Shown here in pieces: positions 8,601 to 16,017 of a stretch of 64,000 bases of DNA. This DNA is from Rubrivivax sp. Lineage in GTDB: Bacteria; Pseudomonadota; Gammaproteobacteria; Burkholderiales; Burkholderiaceae_C. The stretch lies in the NCBI GenBank assembly GCA_030653385.1, contig JAURZM010000055.1:1-64000 (forward strand), written 5' to 3'. Below the pieces are notes generated by a model. It worked only from the letters and a program-made list of their open reading frames with translations, made no database searches and was not told the DNA's origin. Each line of letters opens with the position of its first letter. Position 1 is the first letter of the stretch. The translations under genes were made by a program, and so were the position numbers.

Positions 8601-11480
8601 GCCGGCCGCAGCAGCAGCGCCACCGCATCGGCCTGGCTCAGCAGCGCCGACCAGATGTGGTTTGCGCAAGACAATGACGACCGCATCGACCTGCTGCCCG
8701 AGCGCCGCGAAGTCGAGCCCGGCCAGACCGCACGGCTGCAGGTGCGCATGCCCTTCTTGCAGGCCACGGCGCTGGTGACGGTGGAACGTGAGGGGGTGAT
8801 CGACGCCCGGGTGGTGACGCTGAACGGCCGCGAGCCGGTCATCGAGGTGCCCATCCCCAAGTCGGCGGGCAGTGGGACCGACACCGGCGTCAGCTGGGCA
8901 CCCAACGTCGTCGTCAGCGCCTTCGTGCTGCGTGGCCGCCTGCGTGAAGCGCCGTGGTGGAGCCTGTTCACCTGGGGCTGGAAAGAACCCGGCGAATGGT
9001 GGCGTGCCTTCCGCTACGAAGGCAAGGAATGGCGTGCACCCACGGCGCTGGTCGACTTGGCCAAGCCGAGTTTCAAGCTGGGTGTGGCCGAGCTGAAAGT
9101 GGGCCTGGCCGACCACCGGCTGGATGTGAAAGTGAGCGCACCGCAGCCGCAATACGGTGTGCGCGAAACCGTGAAGGCCACGATCAGCGTGCGCCGTGGT
9201 GGCCAGCCGTTGGCGGGTGTGGAAGTGGCTTTCGCGGCCGTCGACGAAGGCTTGCTGGCCTTGCAGGGCAACGGCTCGTGGGCGCTGCTCGAAGCGATGC
9301 TGCAGCCGCGGCCGTGGGCCGTGGACACGGCCACCGCACAAAGCGAGATCATCGGCCGCCGCCATTACGGCCGCAAAGCCCTGCCACCCGGCGGTGGTGG
9401 TGGCCGCAACCCCACGCGCGAACTCTTCGACACGCTGCTCTTGTGGCGCGGCACGGTGGTGCTGGATGCCCAAGGCCAGGCCGTCGTCGACGTGCCCTTG
9501 AACGACTCGCTCACCAGCTTCCGGCTGGTGGCCGTGGCCGACGCGGGCACGGCGCTGTTCGGCACCGGCAGCACCAGCGTGCGCGTGACGCAAGACCTTC
9601 AGATGCTCAGCGGCCTGTCGCCGCTGGCCCGTGCCGGCGACCGTTTCGACGCCGGCTTCACGCTGCGCAACACCACGGCGCGTGCGATGACGGTGACCGC
9701 GTCGCTGCAGGGCAGCGCACAAGGTGCCGAACTGGCCGCACAGCCCGCCCCGCAGACCGTGCAGCTGGCCGCCGGTGCCGCCGCCGAGGTGCGCTGGCCG
9801 GTGCAGGTGCCCGATGGCGCGACGCGCATCGACTGGCAAGCGTCGGCCAGCGAAGTGGCCGGCGCAGGTGGCAGTGCACCCGCCAAGCCGGCCGCCGACC
9901 GCTTGAAGATCGTGCAGGCCATCGCACCCGCCGTGCCGCAACGGGTGTGGCAGGCCAGCCTGCAGGCGCTGGATGGCGCGGTGTCGGTGCCGATGTCCGC
10001 ACCGGCGGATGCCTTGCCCGGCTCCACGCAGGTCAACGTCGCGCTGATGCCCAGCCTGTCGGGTGCGCTGCCGGGCCTTCGTCGCTTTTTCGAAACCTAC
10101 CCCTACAGCTGCCTGGAGCAGAAAACCTCGCGGGCCATTGCGCTGCAGGACAGCGCGGGCTGGGCCCGGCTGCGCGAAGAAGCCGCGGGTTACCTGGACA
10201 AGGACGGCCTGGCGCACTATTTCCCACCCGGCGCGGGTGCGGACGCCACCGGCAGCGACCGCCTGACCGCCTACCTGATCACGGCGGCCCACGAAGCTGC
10301 GATGGCCTGGCCCAACACCACCCGCGAGACCATGCTGCAGGGCCTGCAGGCTTTTGTCGAAGGCCGCATCGAACGCCGCTTTCCTTCGCCGCGCAACGAC
10401 CTGGACGTGCGCAAGCTGGCCGCGCTGGACGCGCTGGCGCGCCACGGCCGGGTGCAGGCGCGGCAGCTGGGCAGCATCGCGTGGACACCCGCAGCCTGGC
10501 CCACGTCGGCCCTGCTCGACGCCTGGAGCCTGTACCGCCGCGTCGACACGCTGCCCGACCGCGAGGCACGGCTGGACGAAGTGCAGCGCCTGATCCGCAG
10601 CCGCCTGGTGGCCGGTGGCACGACGCTGAAGTTCAGCACCGAAAGCAGCGACGACTGGTGGTGGTTGATGGACGGCCCCGACGCCAACGCCGCCCGCCTG
10701 TTGCTGGCAGCGGTGGACGCGCCGGCGTGGAAGGACGAGGTGGCGCAGATCCTGACCGGAACGCTGGCACGGCAGAAACGTGGTGCCTGGACCACCACCA
10801 CCGCCAACCTGTGGGGCGTGCTGGCGCTGCAGCGTTTCGCTGCGCGCTTCGAAAGTGTGCCGGTGGCCGGCCGCAGCACGGTGCAGCAGGGCGCGCTGGC
10901 CTTGACGCTGGACTGGGCGATGGCACCCGCTGGCGACATGCTGCAGCTGCCCATCGGCGACGGTTCGCCGCTGAGGGTGCAGCACGAAGGCAGCGGCCGG
11001 CCCTGGTTGACGGTGCAGACACTCGCCGCCGTGCCGCTGAAGGCGCCGCTGTTTGCCGGCTACCGCATCACCAAGACCATGGCTGCCGTGCAGCGCAAGC
11101 AGCCCAACGTGTGGAGCCGGGGCGACATCGTGCGTGTGCGCATCGAGGTCGATGCGTCTGTGGACATGTCCTGGGTTGTTGTCGCCGACCCGGTGCCTGC
11201 CGGCGCCACGCTGCTGGGCAGCGGGCTGGGGCGCGATTCGGTCATCGCCACGCAGGGCGAAAAGCGCGAAGGCCGCGCCTGGCCGGCTTTCGAAGAACGC
11301 GCGGCCGACGCCTGGCGCGGTTACTTCGACTGGATGCCACGCGGCAAGCAGGTGGTGGAGTACACCTTGCGCCTGAACACCAGCGGCCGCTTCCTGATGC
11401 CCCCGACCCGCGTCGAGGCCATGTACGCGCCCGAGACCTTCGGCGAGCGGCCCAACACGGCCTGGGAGGTGGTGCCGTGA
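5646..11480 (+). CDS. alpha-2-macroglobulin family protein with thioester motif
   Basis: 1944 aa; CLEQ thioester (YPYSCLEQKTSRA), bait/MG-type domains, signal peptide; immediately followed by pbpC as in the yfhM-pbpC arrangement. Confidence 0.92.
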   Translation: MQVGSTKGWLKLDPWPQLSSLALVLLAGLGAAQAAAVTQVTPQGEVGEVRQVSIRFDSAVVPAGDPRAAAPYTLQCNGSTPAGETRWLNERQWVYDLREPLASGQRCTLKPAAGFVPLGGGTGSTTSATPAGFKDYSFATGAPLVLQVQPWPGSTIEEDQHFLLRLNGAPDPASVRTSAWCEVEGLGERMPVRLLEGTERSEALRLMRRDTRSGHFVLLACQRPFAAEAGVRLVWGPGIASAGQAQIVSKRAQRFQWKVRPRLLAEFSCERESARAPCLPLRPMVLSFNAPVPRALALAARLQPAQGAALSPQVDAQDRGATLREVRFAAPLPENTRFKLTLPPQVQDETGRPLANAGSFPLDVATGAMPPLARFAGAPFGIVEAGSSAAEPAMLPLTLRHVQADLQGASTSGRVAIKHINPGSSDETLLKWMLRLQKDHDEQFKTREQPLLAQEADVRRADLPQLTTTQPRATEVIGVPLMQRGYHVVEVESRILGQALLESKAPMYARTGVLVTNLGVHFKRGRTSSLVWVTTLDRGRPVAGAKVAVNSCRGVPLWNGSTDANGIARVDRSFDDTKDDNCDEGNGLFVTARHADKMGPDIGWVFSRWNRGIEPWRFNIASQGHGAPASTQRAHTVFDRTLLRVGETVSMKHFVREETLSGLALPAVDTLPTEVVLTHVGSDAVVKLPLLWPARAGAGGPARSTESQWQIPRTAALGLYDVALQRGDTRLGSGSFRVEAFRVPLVDARLSGPSGVLVAPTELPFAAQLNALAGGPMAAAPVTLSALLRPAAPQFAGHEEFNFTAARPDPSQDEDSGDAGDGSVLVADKLAATTDRNGAARLVVPKLPPLSGPADLQSELTFTDPNGEVQTVSQRLRLWPAAVVVGLRLPGWAAARGEVPFTALVLSTDGKVLPGRAVQVQAVQHTTISTRKRIVGGFYSYDNRRESKPLGVVCSGNTDAQGRLSCSAKLQVSGEVEFQATAKDDAGRSSSATASAWLSSADQMWFAQDNDDRIDLLPERREVEPGQTARLQVRMPFLQATALVTVEREGVIDARVVTLNGREPVIEVPIPKSAGSGTDTGVSWAPNVVVSAFVLRGRLREAPWWSLFTWGWKEPGEWWRAFRYEGKEWRAPTALVDLAKPSFKLGVAELKVGLADHRLDVKVSAPQPQYGVRETVKATISVRRGGQPLAGVEVAFAAVDEGLLALQGNGSWALLEAMLQPRPWAVDTATAQSEIIGRRHYGRKALPPGGGGGRNPTRELFDTLLLWRGTVVLDAQGQAVVDVPLNDSLTSFRLVAVADAGTALFGTGSTSVRVTQDLQMLSGLSPLARAGDRFDAGFTLRNTTARAMTVTASLQGSAQGAELAAQPAPQTVQLAAGAAAEVRWPVQVPDGATRIDWQASASEVAGAGGSAPAKPAADRLKIVQAIAPAVPQRVWQASLQALDGAVSVPMSAPADALPGSTQVNVALMPSLSGALPGLRRFFETYPYSCLEQKTSRAIALQDSAGWARLREEAAGYLDKDGLAHYFPPGAGADATGSDRLTAYLITAAHEAAMAWPNTTRETMLQGLQAFVEGRIERRFPSPRNDLDVRKLAALDALARHGRVQARQLGSIAWTPAAWPTSALLDAWSLYRRVDTLPDREARLDEVQRLIRSRLVAGGTTLKFSTESSDDWWWLMDGPDANAARLLLAAVDAPAWKDEVAQILTGTLARQKRGAWTTTTANLWGVLALQRFAARFESVPVAGRSTVQQGALALTLDWAMAPAGDMLQLPIGDGSPLRVQHEGSGRPWLTVQTLAAVPLKAPLFAGYRITKTMAAVQRKQPNVWSRGDIVRVRIEVDASVDMSWVVVADPVPAGATLLGSGLGRDSVIATQGEKREGRAWPAFEERAADAWRGYFDWMPRGKQVVEYTLRLNTSGRFLMPPTRVEAMYAPETFGERPNTAWEVVP

Positions 11481-13633
11481 ATCGGCAGCGCGCGGCGGCG
11501 GTGGTGGCTGCGGCCAGCTTGGCGCTGACTGCGGCCAGCTTGGCGCTGGCGGCCTTCGATGCCCACGCCTTGCCCAGCTTCGACAGCGTGCGGGCCGCAC
11601 ACACGCCGTCGGACATTCCGCTGCTCAGCCGCGACGGCGTGCCGATGCAGCAACTGCGCATCGACAGCCACGTGCGGCGTGGGCCGTGGTTGGCGCTGGC
11701 CGATGTGTCACCGGCCTTGCGCCACGCGCTGGTGCTCAGCGAAGACCAGCGTTTCTGGCAACACGGCGGCGTGGACTGGCGCGCACTGGCCGCCAGCGCC
11801 TGGGGCAATGCCTGGAACAGCAAGACCCGTGGCGCTTCGACGCTGACCATGCAGCTGGCCGGCCTGCTGGACGAAGACCTGGCACGCCCCGCCGGCGGCC
11901 GCACGGTGGGCGGCAAGGTGTCGCAGATCGTGCGGGCGCGCGAGCTCGAAGCGCAGTGGAGCAAGACGCAGATCCTGGAGGCCTACCTGAACCAGGTGCC
12001 GCTGCGCGGCGAACTGGTGGGCGTGGCGGCGGCGTCGCAGCAGCTGTTCGGCAAACATGCCAGCGGGCTGGATGCCATCGAAGCGGCCATGCTGGCAGTG
12101 ATGGTGCGTGCCCCCAATGCGCAGGCGGCCGTGCTGCAGCGCCGCGCCTGCGAGGTGCTGAATCAACAGGCGCAAAGCTGCAGCGGCCTGGCCACCACCA
12201 TCGAACAGGCCCTGGCGCGCCGCCCCGGCCCGGCGTCCGGCCCCAGCCTGGCGCCGCACCTGGCGCAGCTGATGTGGCGGGAACACCTGCGTGAACGCGC
12301 CCGGACCTCGTCAGATGCACCCGCACCCCGTGCGCTGCACAGCACGCTGGACGCCACGCTGCAGCGTGTGGCGCTGCAGGCGCTGCGCCGGCAGCTGCAG
12401 GAACTGCGCGGCCGCAACGCCGAAGACGGCGCCGTGCTGGTGCTGGACAACCGCAGCGGCGAGGTGCTGGCCTGGGTGGGGTCCAGCGGCGCCACTTCAT
12501 CGGCCGCCGAGGTGGACGCCGTGCTCGCGCGCCGCCAACCCGGCAGCACGCTGAAGCCGTTTGTGTACGCGACCGCGCTGCAGCAAAAGCTCATCACACC
12601 CGCCAGCGTGCTGGACGACGCACCGCTGCAACTGGCCGCGGGCGGCGCGTTGTACCAGCCGCAGAACTACGACCAGCGCTTTCGCGGGCCGGTGAGTGTG
12701 CGCACCGCGCTGGCGTCCAGCCTGAACATCCCGGCGGTGCAGGTGGCCGCGATGCTGGGCCCCGATGCGCTCTTCGACAGCCTGAACCGCGCCGGCCTGA
12801 AGCTGGACCAGACGGCCGGTTTCCACGGCCTGGCGATGGCGCTGGGTGGTGCCGAGGTGACGTTGCTGGACCTGGGCAACGCCTACCGCATGCTGGCGCG
12901 GCAGGGCCTCGTCGGCCCGGTTCGCTGGCGCAGCGACATGAGCACAGCCGCTCCGACCCGTGTGCTGCCGGCCACCGTGGCCTGGCAGGTGGCCGACATG
13001 CTGGCCGACCCCGCCGCACGCGCGCTGACCTTCGGTCTGGACAGCCCGCTGGTGACACGCGGCTGGGCGGCCGTGAAAACCGGCACCAGCAAGGACCTGC
13101 GCGACAACTGGTGCATCGGCTTCACGCCGCAGTTCACGGTGGGCGTGTGGGTGGGCAATGCCAGCGGCGCGCCGATGCATGGCGTCAGCGGCGTCAGCGG
13201 CGCAGCGCCGGTGTGGCGCGAGGTGGTGATGCACCTGCAGTCCCGCACGTCGGCGGGCACCGCGTCACCAACACCCACACGGCCGACCGGTCTGGTGGCG
13301 CAGGGCGGCGACTGGTTCCTGCCCGGCACCGAACCCCACGTGGCTTCCTTGCGGCCCGTGGTGATGCCGCGCTTTGGCATCCAGTCACCCCGCAACGGCA
13401 GCGTCATCGTGCTCGACCCCGAGATCCCGATGGCCGCGCAGCGGCTGGTGTTTGTCGGTCAGCCCGGCCAGTGGTTCGTGGGTTCGCGCCAGGTGGGCAG
13501 CGGCAGCACGGTGCACTGGCTGCCGCGCCCGGGGCGGCATGTGCTGGAAAGGCGTTCGGCCGAAGGCACCGACCGTGTCGAGTTCGAGGTGCGCGCGGCG
13601 CCGAACCGGGCCGTCAGGAAGCCGAGCGGCTGA
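11477..13633 (+). CDS. pbpC: penicillin-binding protein 1C (glycosyltransferase GT51 + transpeptidase)
   Basis: GT51 EDQRFWQHGGVDWRA and RGASTLTMQLAG; transpeptidase GSTLKPF, SSLN, KTGTS; GTG start overlaps the stop of the A2M gene (GTGA). Confidence 0.92.
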   Translation: MNRQRAAAVVAAASLALTAASLALAAFDAHALPSFDSVRAAHTPSDIPLLSRDGVPMQQLRIDSHVRRGPWLALADVSPALRHALVLSEDQRFWQHGGVDWRALAASAWGNAWNSKTRGASTLTMQLAGLLDEDLARPAGGRTVGGKVSQIVRARELEAQWSKTQILEAYLNQVPLRGELVGVAAASQQLFGKHASGLDAIEAAMLAVMVRAPNAQAAVLQRRACEVLNQQAQSCSGLATTIEQALARRPGPASGPSLAPHLAQLMWREHLRERARTSSDAPAPRALHSTLDATLQRVALQALRRQLQELRGRNAEDGAVLVLDNRSGEVLAWVGSSGATSSAAEVDAVLARRQPGSTLKPFVYATALQQKLITPASVLDDAPLQLAAGGALYQPQNYDQRFRGPVSVRTALASSLNIPAVQVAAMLGPDALFDSLNRAGLKLDQTAGFHGLAMALGGAEVTLLDLGNAYRMLARQGLVGPVRWRSDMSTAAPTRVLPATVAWQVADMLADPAARALTFGLDSPLVTRGWAAVKTGTSKDLRDNWCIGFTPQFTVGVWVGNASGAPMHGVSGVSGAAPVWREVVMHLQSRTSAGTASPTPTRPTGLVAQGGDWFLPGTEPHVASLRPVVMPRFGIQSPRNGSVIVLDPEIPMAAQRLVFVGQPGQWFVGSRQVGSGSTVHWLPRPGRHVLERRSAEGTDRVEFEVRAAPNRAVRKPSG

Positions 13634-13973
13634 ACATCTTCTCGGTGGCCACGTCGATGACCATGCCACACAGGCTGTACAGCAGCGAGCCGATGAGTGC
13701 GGCGGTGAAGCCCGGCACGTTGAAGCCGCTGAGCAAGGACGCCGCGGCCCAGAACATCAGCGCATTGATGACAAAGAGAAAAAGTCCCAGCGTCAAGAGC
13801 GTCACCGGCAGCGTCAACAGCACCAGCAGCGGCCGTACCAAAGTGTTGAGCAGACCCAGCACGAATGCGGCAAACAACGCCGTTCCGAAGCTGGCCACCG
13901 ACACCCCGGGGTACACGTTGGCCACCAGCAAAAGCGCTGCGGCAAGCAACAACCAACGCACGATGATCTTCAT
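13614..13973 (-). CDS. phage holin family IV / 4-TM small membrane protein
   Basis: 119 aa with ~4 hydrophobic helices; pattern LGLLNTLVRPLLVLLTLPVTLLTLGLFLFVINALMFW typical of the PF04020-like family. Confidence 0.8.
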   Translation of the reverse strand: MKIIVRWLLLAAALLLVANVYPGVSVASFGTALFAAFVLGLLNTLVRPLLVLLTLPVTLLTLGLFLFVINALMFWAAASLLSGFNVPGFTAALIGSLLYSLCGMVIDVATEKMFSRSAS

Positions 13974-14156
13974 GGCCGCAGCATACCGTGGTGCCGAAGC
14001 CGCTTTTACCTAGGAAAACCGCTTCTCTTTGCCCGGTGCAGGCATTACCATCGCGGCTGCCCGTTTGCTAGCACAGACAGGTCCTGAAAAGTTGCAAAGC
14101 TTCAAGAGACCTGCACGGCATTCGGCTTCCCTCATCCACTGACGGAGAACATCCAC

Positions 14157-14573
14157 ATGGCAACTGCGAAGAAACCCGCCCCGAAAAAAGCCCCGGCCAA
14201 GAAGGCTGCACCGGCAAAGACCGCCGCCAAGAAGGCCGCTCCGGCCAAGAAGGCAGCGCCTGCAAAGAAGGCCGCTCCGGCCAAGAAGGCAGCGCCCGCC
14301 AAGAAGGCAGCACCGGCCAAGAAGCGCGCCCCCAGCGCGGCATTCATGAAGGCCATGACCCCGAGCGCAGCCCTGGCCGCGATCGTGGGCGACAAGCCGC
14401 TGCCGCGCACCGAGGTGACCAAGAAGGTGTGGGAATACATCAAGAAGAACAGTCTGCAAGACAAGGTCAAGCGCACGATGATCAACGCCGACGCCAAGCT
14501 CAAGGCCGTCGTCGGCGTCAGCCCGATCAGCATGTTCGGCATGACCAAGGAAATCAGCAAGCACCTCAAGTGA
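14157..14573 (+). CDS. SWIB/MDM2-domain protein with histone H1-like lysine/alanine/proline-rich N-terminal tail
   Basis: N-terminal KKAAPA repeats; C-terminal SWIB-like PRTEVTKKVWEYIKKNSLQDKVKRTMINADAKLKAV...MFGMTKEISKHL. Confidence 0.9.
   Translation: MATAKKPAPKKAPAKKAAPAKTAAKKAAPAKKAAPAKKAAPAKKAAPAKKAAPAKKRAPSAAFMKAMTPSAALAAIVGDKPLPRTEVTKKVWEYIKKNSLQDKVKRTMINADAKLKAVVGVSPISMFGMTKEISKHLK
14229..14318 (+). repeat. five tandem 18-bp units encoding KKAAPA
   Basis: Units AAGAAGGCCGCTCCGGCC / AAGAAGGCAGCGCCTGCA / AAGAAGGCCGCTCCGGCC / AAGAAGGCAGCGCCCGCC / AAGAAGGCAGCACCGGCC. Confidence 0.9.
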
Positions 14574-14595
14574 GGCCTGCTGCGCTGTTTTGAGC

Positions 14596-14619
14596 AAGGG
14601 CCCTTCGGGGCCCTTTTTT
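14596..14619 (+). terminator. Rho-independent terminator after the SWIB gene
   Basis: AAGGGCCC-TTCG-GGGCCCTT stem-loop followed by a T run. Confidence 0.88.
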
Positions 14620-14665
14620 CTTTGGCTCCCTCTCCTTCCGGGAGAGGGGGCAGAAAGAAACACGC

Positions 14666-15265
14666 TCAGCCCAGCCGGCGCTGCAGGAAGTCCAGCCGGT
14701 CCTGGCCCCAGAAGATCTCGCCTTCGACCACGTAGCTGGGCGAACCGAAGACCTGCGCGGCGATGGCCTGCTGCGTGTACCGCTCGTAGGTGGCCTGCAC
14801 CTCGGGCGCCTGCGCATCGCTGGCGCGTTGCGCGTTCAAGCCACATTCGGCCAGCAGCTCGGCCCGTGTGGCGGGGTTGTTGATGTCACGTTCCTGCGCC
14901 CACACGGCCGTCAGCACGGCGCCGGTCAACTGCAGCGCGGCCGCCGCGCCGTCGAGCTGATCGACGGCGATGATCAAACGTGCCGCGTCATCACCCGGCA
15001 CCGGAAAGTGCCTGGGCTTGATGTTCAACGGCATCTGCAGCTGGTCGCGCCAGCGCGCCAGTTCCACCAGCCGGTAGGCCTGGCGCTGCGGCGGCCGCTG
15101 GGCCAGCGGCAGGCCGCCCGACACCGGGAAGATCTTGCCGCCCAGGTCGACCGGCATCACATGCACCGTGGCGCCGGCCTTCTGCGCCATGGCAACGAAG
15201 CGGGCGTGGCCCAGGTAGGTCCACGGCGATTGCGGCGCCAGGTAGTAGTCGATGGTGATGGGCAT
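14666..15265 (-). CDS. 2-hydroxychromene-2-carboxylate isomerase (DsbA-family)
   Basis: ITIDYYLAPQSPWTYLGHARF N-terminus and GSPSYVVEGEIFWGQDRLDFLQRRL C-terminus characteristic of HCCA isomerases. Confidence 0.88.
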   Translation of the reverse strand: MPITIDYYLAPQSPWTYLGHARFVAMAQKAGATVHVMPVDLGGKIFPVSGGLPLAQRPPQRQAYRLVELARWRDQLQMPLNIKPRHFPVPGDDAARLIIAVDQLDGAAAALQLTGAVLTAVWAQERDINNPATRAELLAECGLNAQRASDAQAPEVQATYERYTQQAIAAQVFGSPSYVVEGEIFWGQDRLDFLQRRLG

Positions 15266-15331
15266 GTGAGCTTTCGGTGGGCAAGCGGGGGAAGTCGGCA
15301 GAAGGAACAGGCTGTCGGGGATACGGACGGC

Positions 15332-15991
15332 TTACACCAGCAGACCCGCCGCGCGCAGAGTGGCCAGCAGGCCGCGTGCGAACTTGTCGTGGCCGGCGGC
15401 GTTGGCGTGGATGGCGTCGGCGCGCAGGCTGTCGTCGGCCAACACATCCGACCAGCCCTGGCGGTGCAGCGGCACCTGCAAGGCTTCGGCCAGTTCGCGG
15501 TACATCGGGTGGTCGCTCAGCGAACCGGTGAAACGCGCCGCCAGGGTGGGCCGCGGCACCGCGATCAACAGCAACTGCGCGCCACTGGCCTTCACGGTGT
15601 CCACCGTTTGCCGGATGTTGGCGCGGGTCTGGTTTTCGTCCATGCGCCGCAGCAGGTCGTTGCCGCCGATGCCCAGCAGCACCAGCGAAGGCTGGTGTTC
15701 GGCCAGCAGGCCAGGCGCACGTTCCAGCGTCTGGGCCGAGGTGTGGCCCGGCACGCCGGCGTTGACCACGTCCCAGCCCGTCAGGCCGGCCAGCACGGCG
15801 GGGAAGGCAGTGTCGGGTGTGGCGCCGGTGCCGTGGGTCAGCGAATCGCCGAGGGCCAGCACCTTCGCACCCGCCGCCACCGGCCGGCCCTGGATGGGCT
15901 TGCGGCTGCAGGCCGGCAGCGTGAACACAGCCACGCCGCCGATCAGTGCGACCAGACAGTGACGGCGGTGAACAGACGGCATGCAGGGCAT
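15332..15991 (-). CDS. SGNH/GDSL hydrolase (arylesterase, TesA-like), putative lipoprotein
   Basis: GDSLTHGTG block I, GGNDLLR block III, DAIHANAAGH block V; lipobox-like LPAC. Confidence 0.88.
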   Translation of the reverse strand: MPCMPSVHRRHCLVALIGGVAVFTLPACSRKPIQGRPVAAGAKVLALGDSLTHGTGATPDTAFPAVLAGLTGWDVVNAGVPGHTSAQTLERAPGLLAEHQPSLVLLGIGGNDLLRRMDENQTRANIRQTVDTVKASGAQLLLIAVPRPTLAARFTGSLSDHPMYRELAEALQVPLHRQGWSDVLADDSLRADAIHANAAGHDKFARGLLATLRAAGLLV

Positions 15992-16017
15992 TCTGCCGCC
16001 GTCGGCGATGCTGCCGT

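Noticed and set aside
8076-11600. 1174-aa minus-strand ORF opposite the A2M gene
   Set aside because: His/Arg/Gln/Gly-rich translation with no domain; shadow ORF of high-GC3 coding DNA on the other strand.
14625-14650. ctccctctccttccgggagaggggg hairpin after the SWIB terminator
   Set aside because: Looks like a common GC-rich intergenic hairpin in such genomes; no T-run in the minus-strand orientation to support a second terminator.
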